Below are positions 63,834 to 64,000 of a stretch of DNA of 64,000 nt, in pieces. The notes under the pieces were generated by a model. It was not told the DNA's origin and made no database searches. It worked only from the letters and a program-made list of their open reading frames with translations. This stretch comes from Pelagovum pacificum. GTDB taxonomy: Bacteria; Pseudomonadota; Alphaproteobacteria; Rhodobacterales; Rhodobacteraceae. The position numbers and the translations under genes are program-made. The stretch is from NCBI RefSeq assembly GCF_016134045.1, contig NZ_CP065915.1:3166501-3230500 (forward strand), read 5' to 3'. Numbering within the stretch: the first letter of the stretch is position 1; each line of letters starts with the position of its first letter.

Positions 63834-64000
63834 ATGTGCAACGCGTGTGTGATCAATAACGTGAAGAGCTCGATGCTATCGCGACGTGATTTCTTCCGGC
63901 GCAGCGCGGCGGTCGGCATCGCGGCGACAGCGGCTGGCGCGATTTCGGCGCGTCCGGCGCTTGCGCAGTCGACGGGAACGGTCACCGACCTGACCTGGGC
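63834..64000 (+). CDS. Tat-exported cyclase family protein, N-terminal part (runs off window)
   Basis: The window ends 55 codons into this gene. The start is the ATG at 63834 after GGGGGACCAAGG. The N-terminus is MCNACVINNVKSSM, then a twin-arginine signal (SRRDFFRR, then AVGIAATAAGA and cleavage after ALAQ). The MCNACV opening with a Tat signal is one I associate with cyclase/kynurenine-formamidase-like proteins of Rhodobacteraceae, and the last residues (VTDLTW) match the start of that fold. It follows the ureB fusion by 29 bases, where ureC might be expected. Confidence 0.7.
   Translation, partial: MCNACVINNVKSSMLSRRDFFRRSAAVGIAATAAGAISARPALAQSTGTVTDLTW

Overview
The window looks like chromosomal DNA of a high-GC alphaproteobacterium of the Rhodobacterales/Rhodobacteraceae (Roseobacter-like) type. 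The support is a class I lysyl-tRNA synthetase, an NDUFS4-like complex I accessory subunit, a DUF1523 protein, a urease operon starting ureD-ureA-ureB, and an in-frame TTG/GTG start habit with GGAGG-type ribosome sites. I see no insertion sequence, prophage, integrase or CRISPR array. The content is mostly core and niche-metabolism genes packed in short operons.

Layout. 1-12.2 kb: the end of an ABC exporter, then a leftward four-gene phosphorelay operon (two histidine kinases and two receiver proteins) divergent from a PAS-GGDEF-EAL c-di-GMP enzyme. Next come a GH13 alpha-glucosidase with a FAD oxidoreductase, and a second two-component pair. 12.4-20.8 kb: an AraC-type regulator, deoC with a tandem-domain aldehyde dehydrogenase, and an IlvD/Edd dehydratase, mannonate dehydratase and zinc sugar-acid dehydrogenase set. 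20.8-22.9 kb: a DEAD-box RNA helicase with a repetitive basic tail. 23.0-30.0 kb: a compact leftward run of seven genes (coiled-coil protein, two large unknown proteins, an AAA+ ATPase, three small membrane proteins). Two near-identical AT-rich palindromes lie directly before the ATPase gene. This is my best candidate for an undescribed system. 30.1-39.6 kb: a P1 peptidase, succinate-semialdehyde dehydrogenase, a secreted phytase/esterase-like protein, an enolase-superfamily enzyme, an acetyltransferase and a PlsC-CdsA phospholipid pair.

39.6-49.4 kb: a chemoreceptor co-transcribed with a secreted Cache-like protein, tRNA-Arg, the NDUFS4-like subunit, uvrB, several small secreted or membrane proteins, cutC, a YdcF protein and tRNA-Ala. 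49.6-59.4 kb: O-acetylhomoserine sulfhydrylase, a second semialdehyde dehydrogenase divergent from an Lrp regulator, an NsrR-like Rrf2 regulator, a PBP4-type carboxypeptidase, a TerB protein, class I lysS, a CHAD protein and a DUF4864 protein. 59.4-64.0 kb: a large beta-helix protein without signal peptide, then ureD, ureA and an unusual ureB that runs in frame into an LprI/DUF1311 domain. A Tat-exported cyclase-family protein, cut by the window edge, follows where ureC might be expected.

Repeated short palindromic elements (CCCTCTCCCC...GGGGAGAGGG) sit in several intergenic gaps and behave like a REP family. All functions were assigned by reading motifs by eye; no database search was run.
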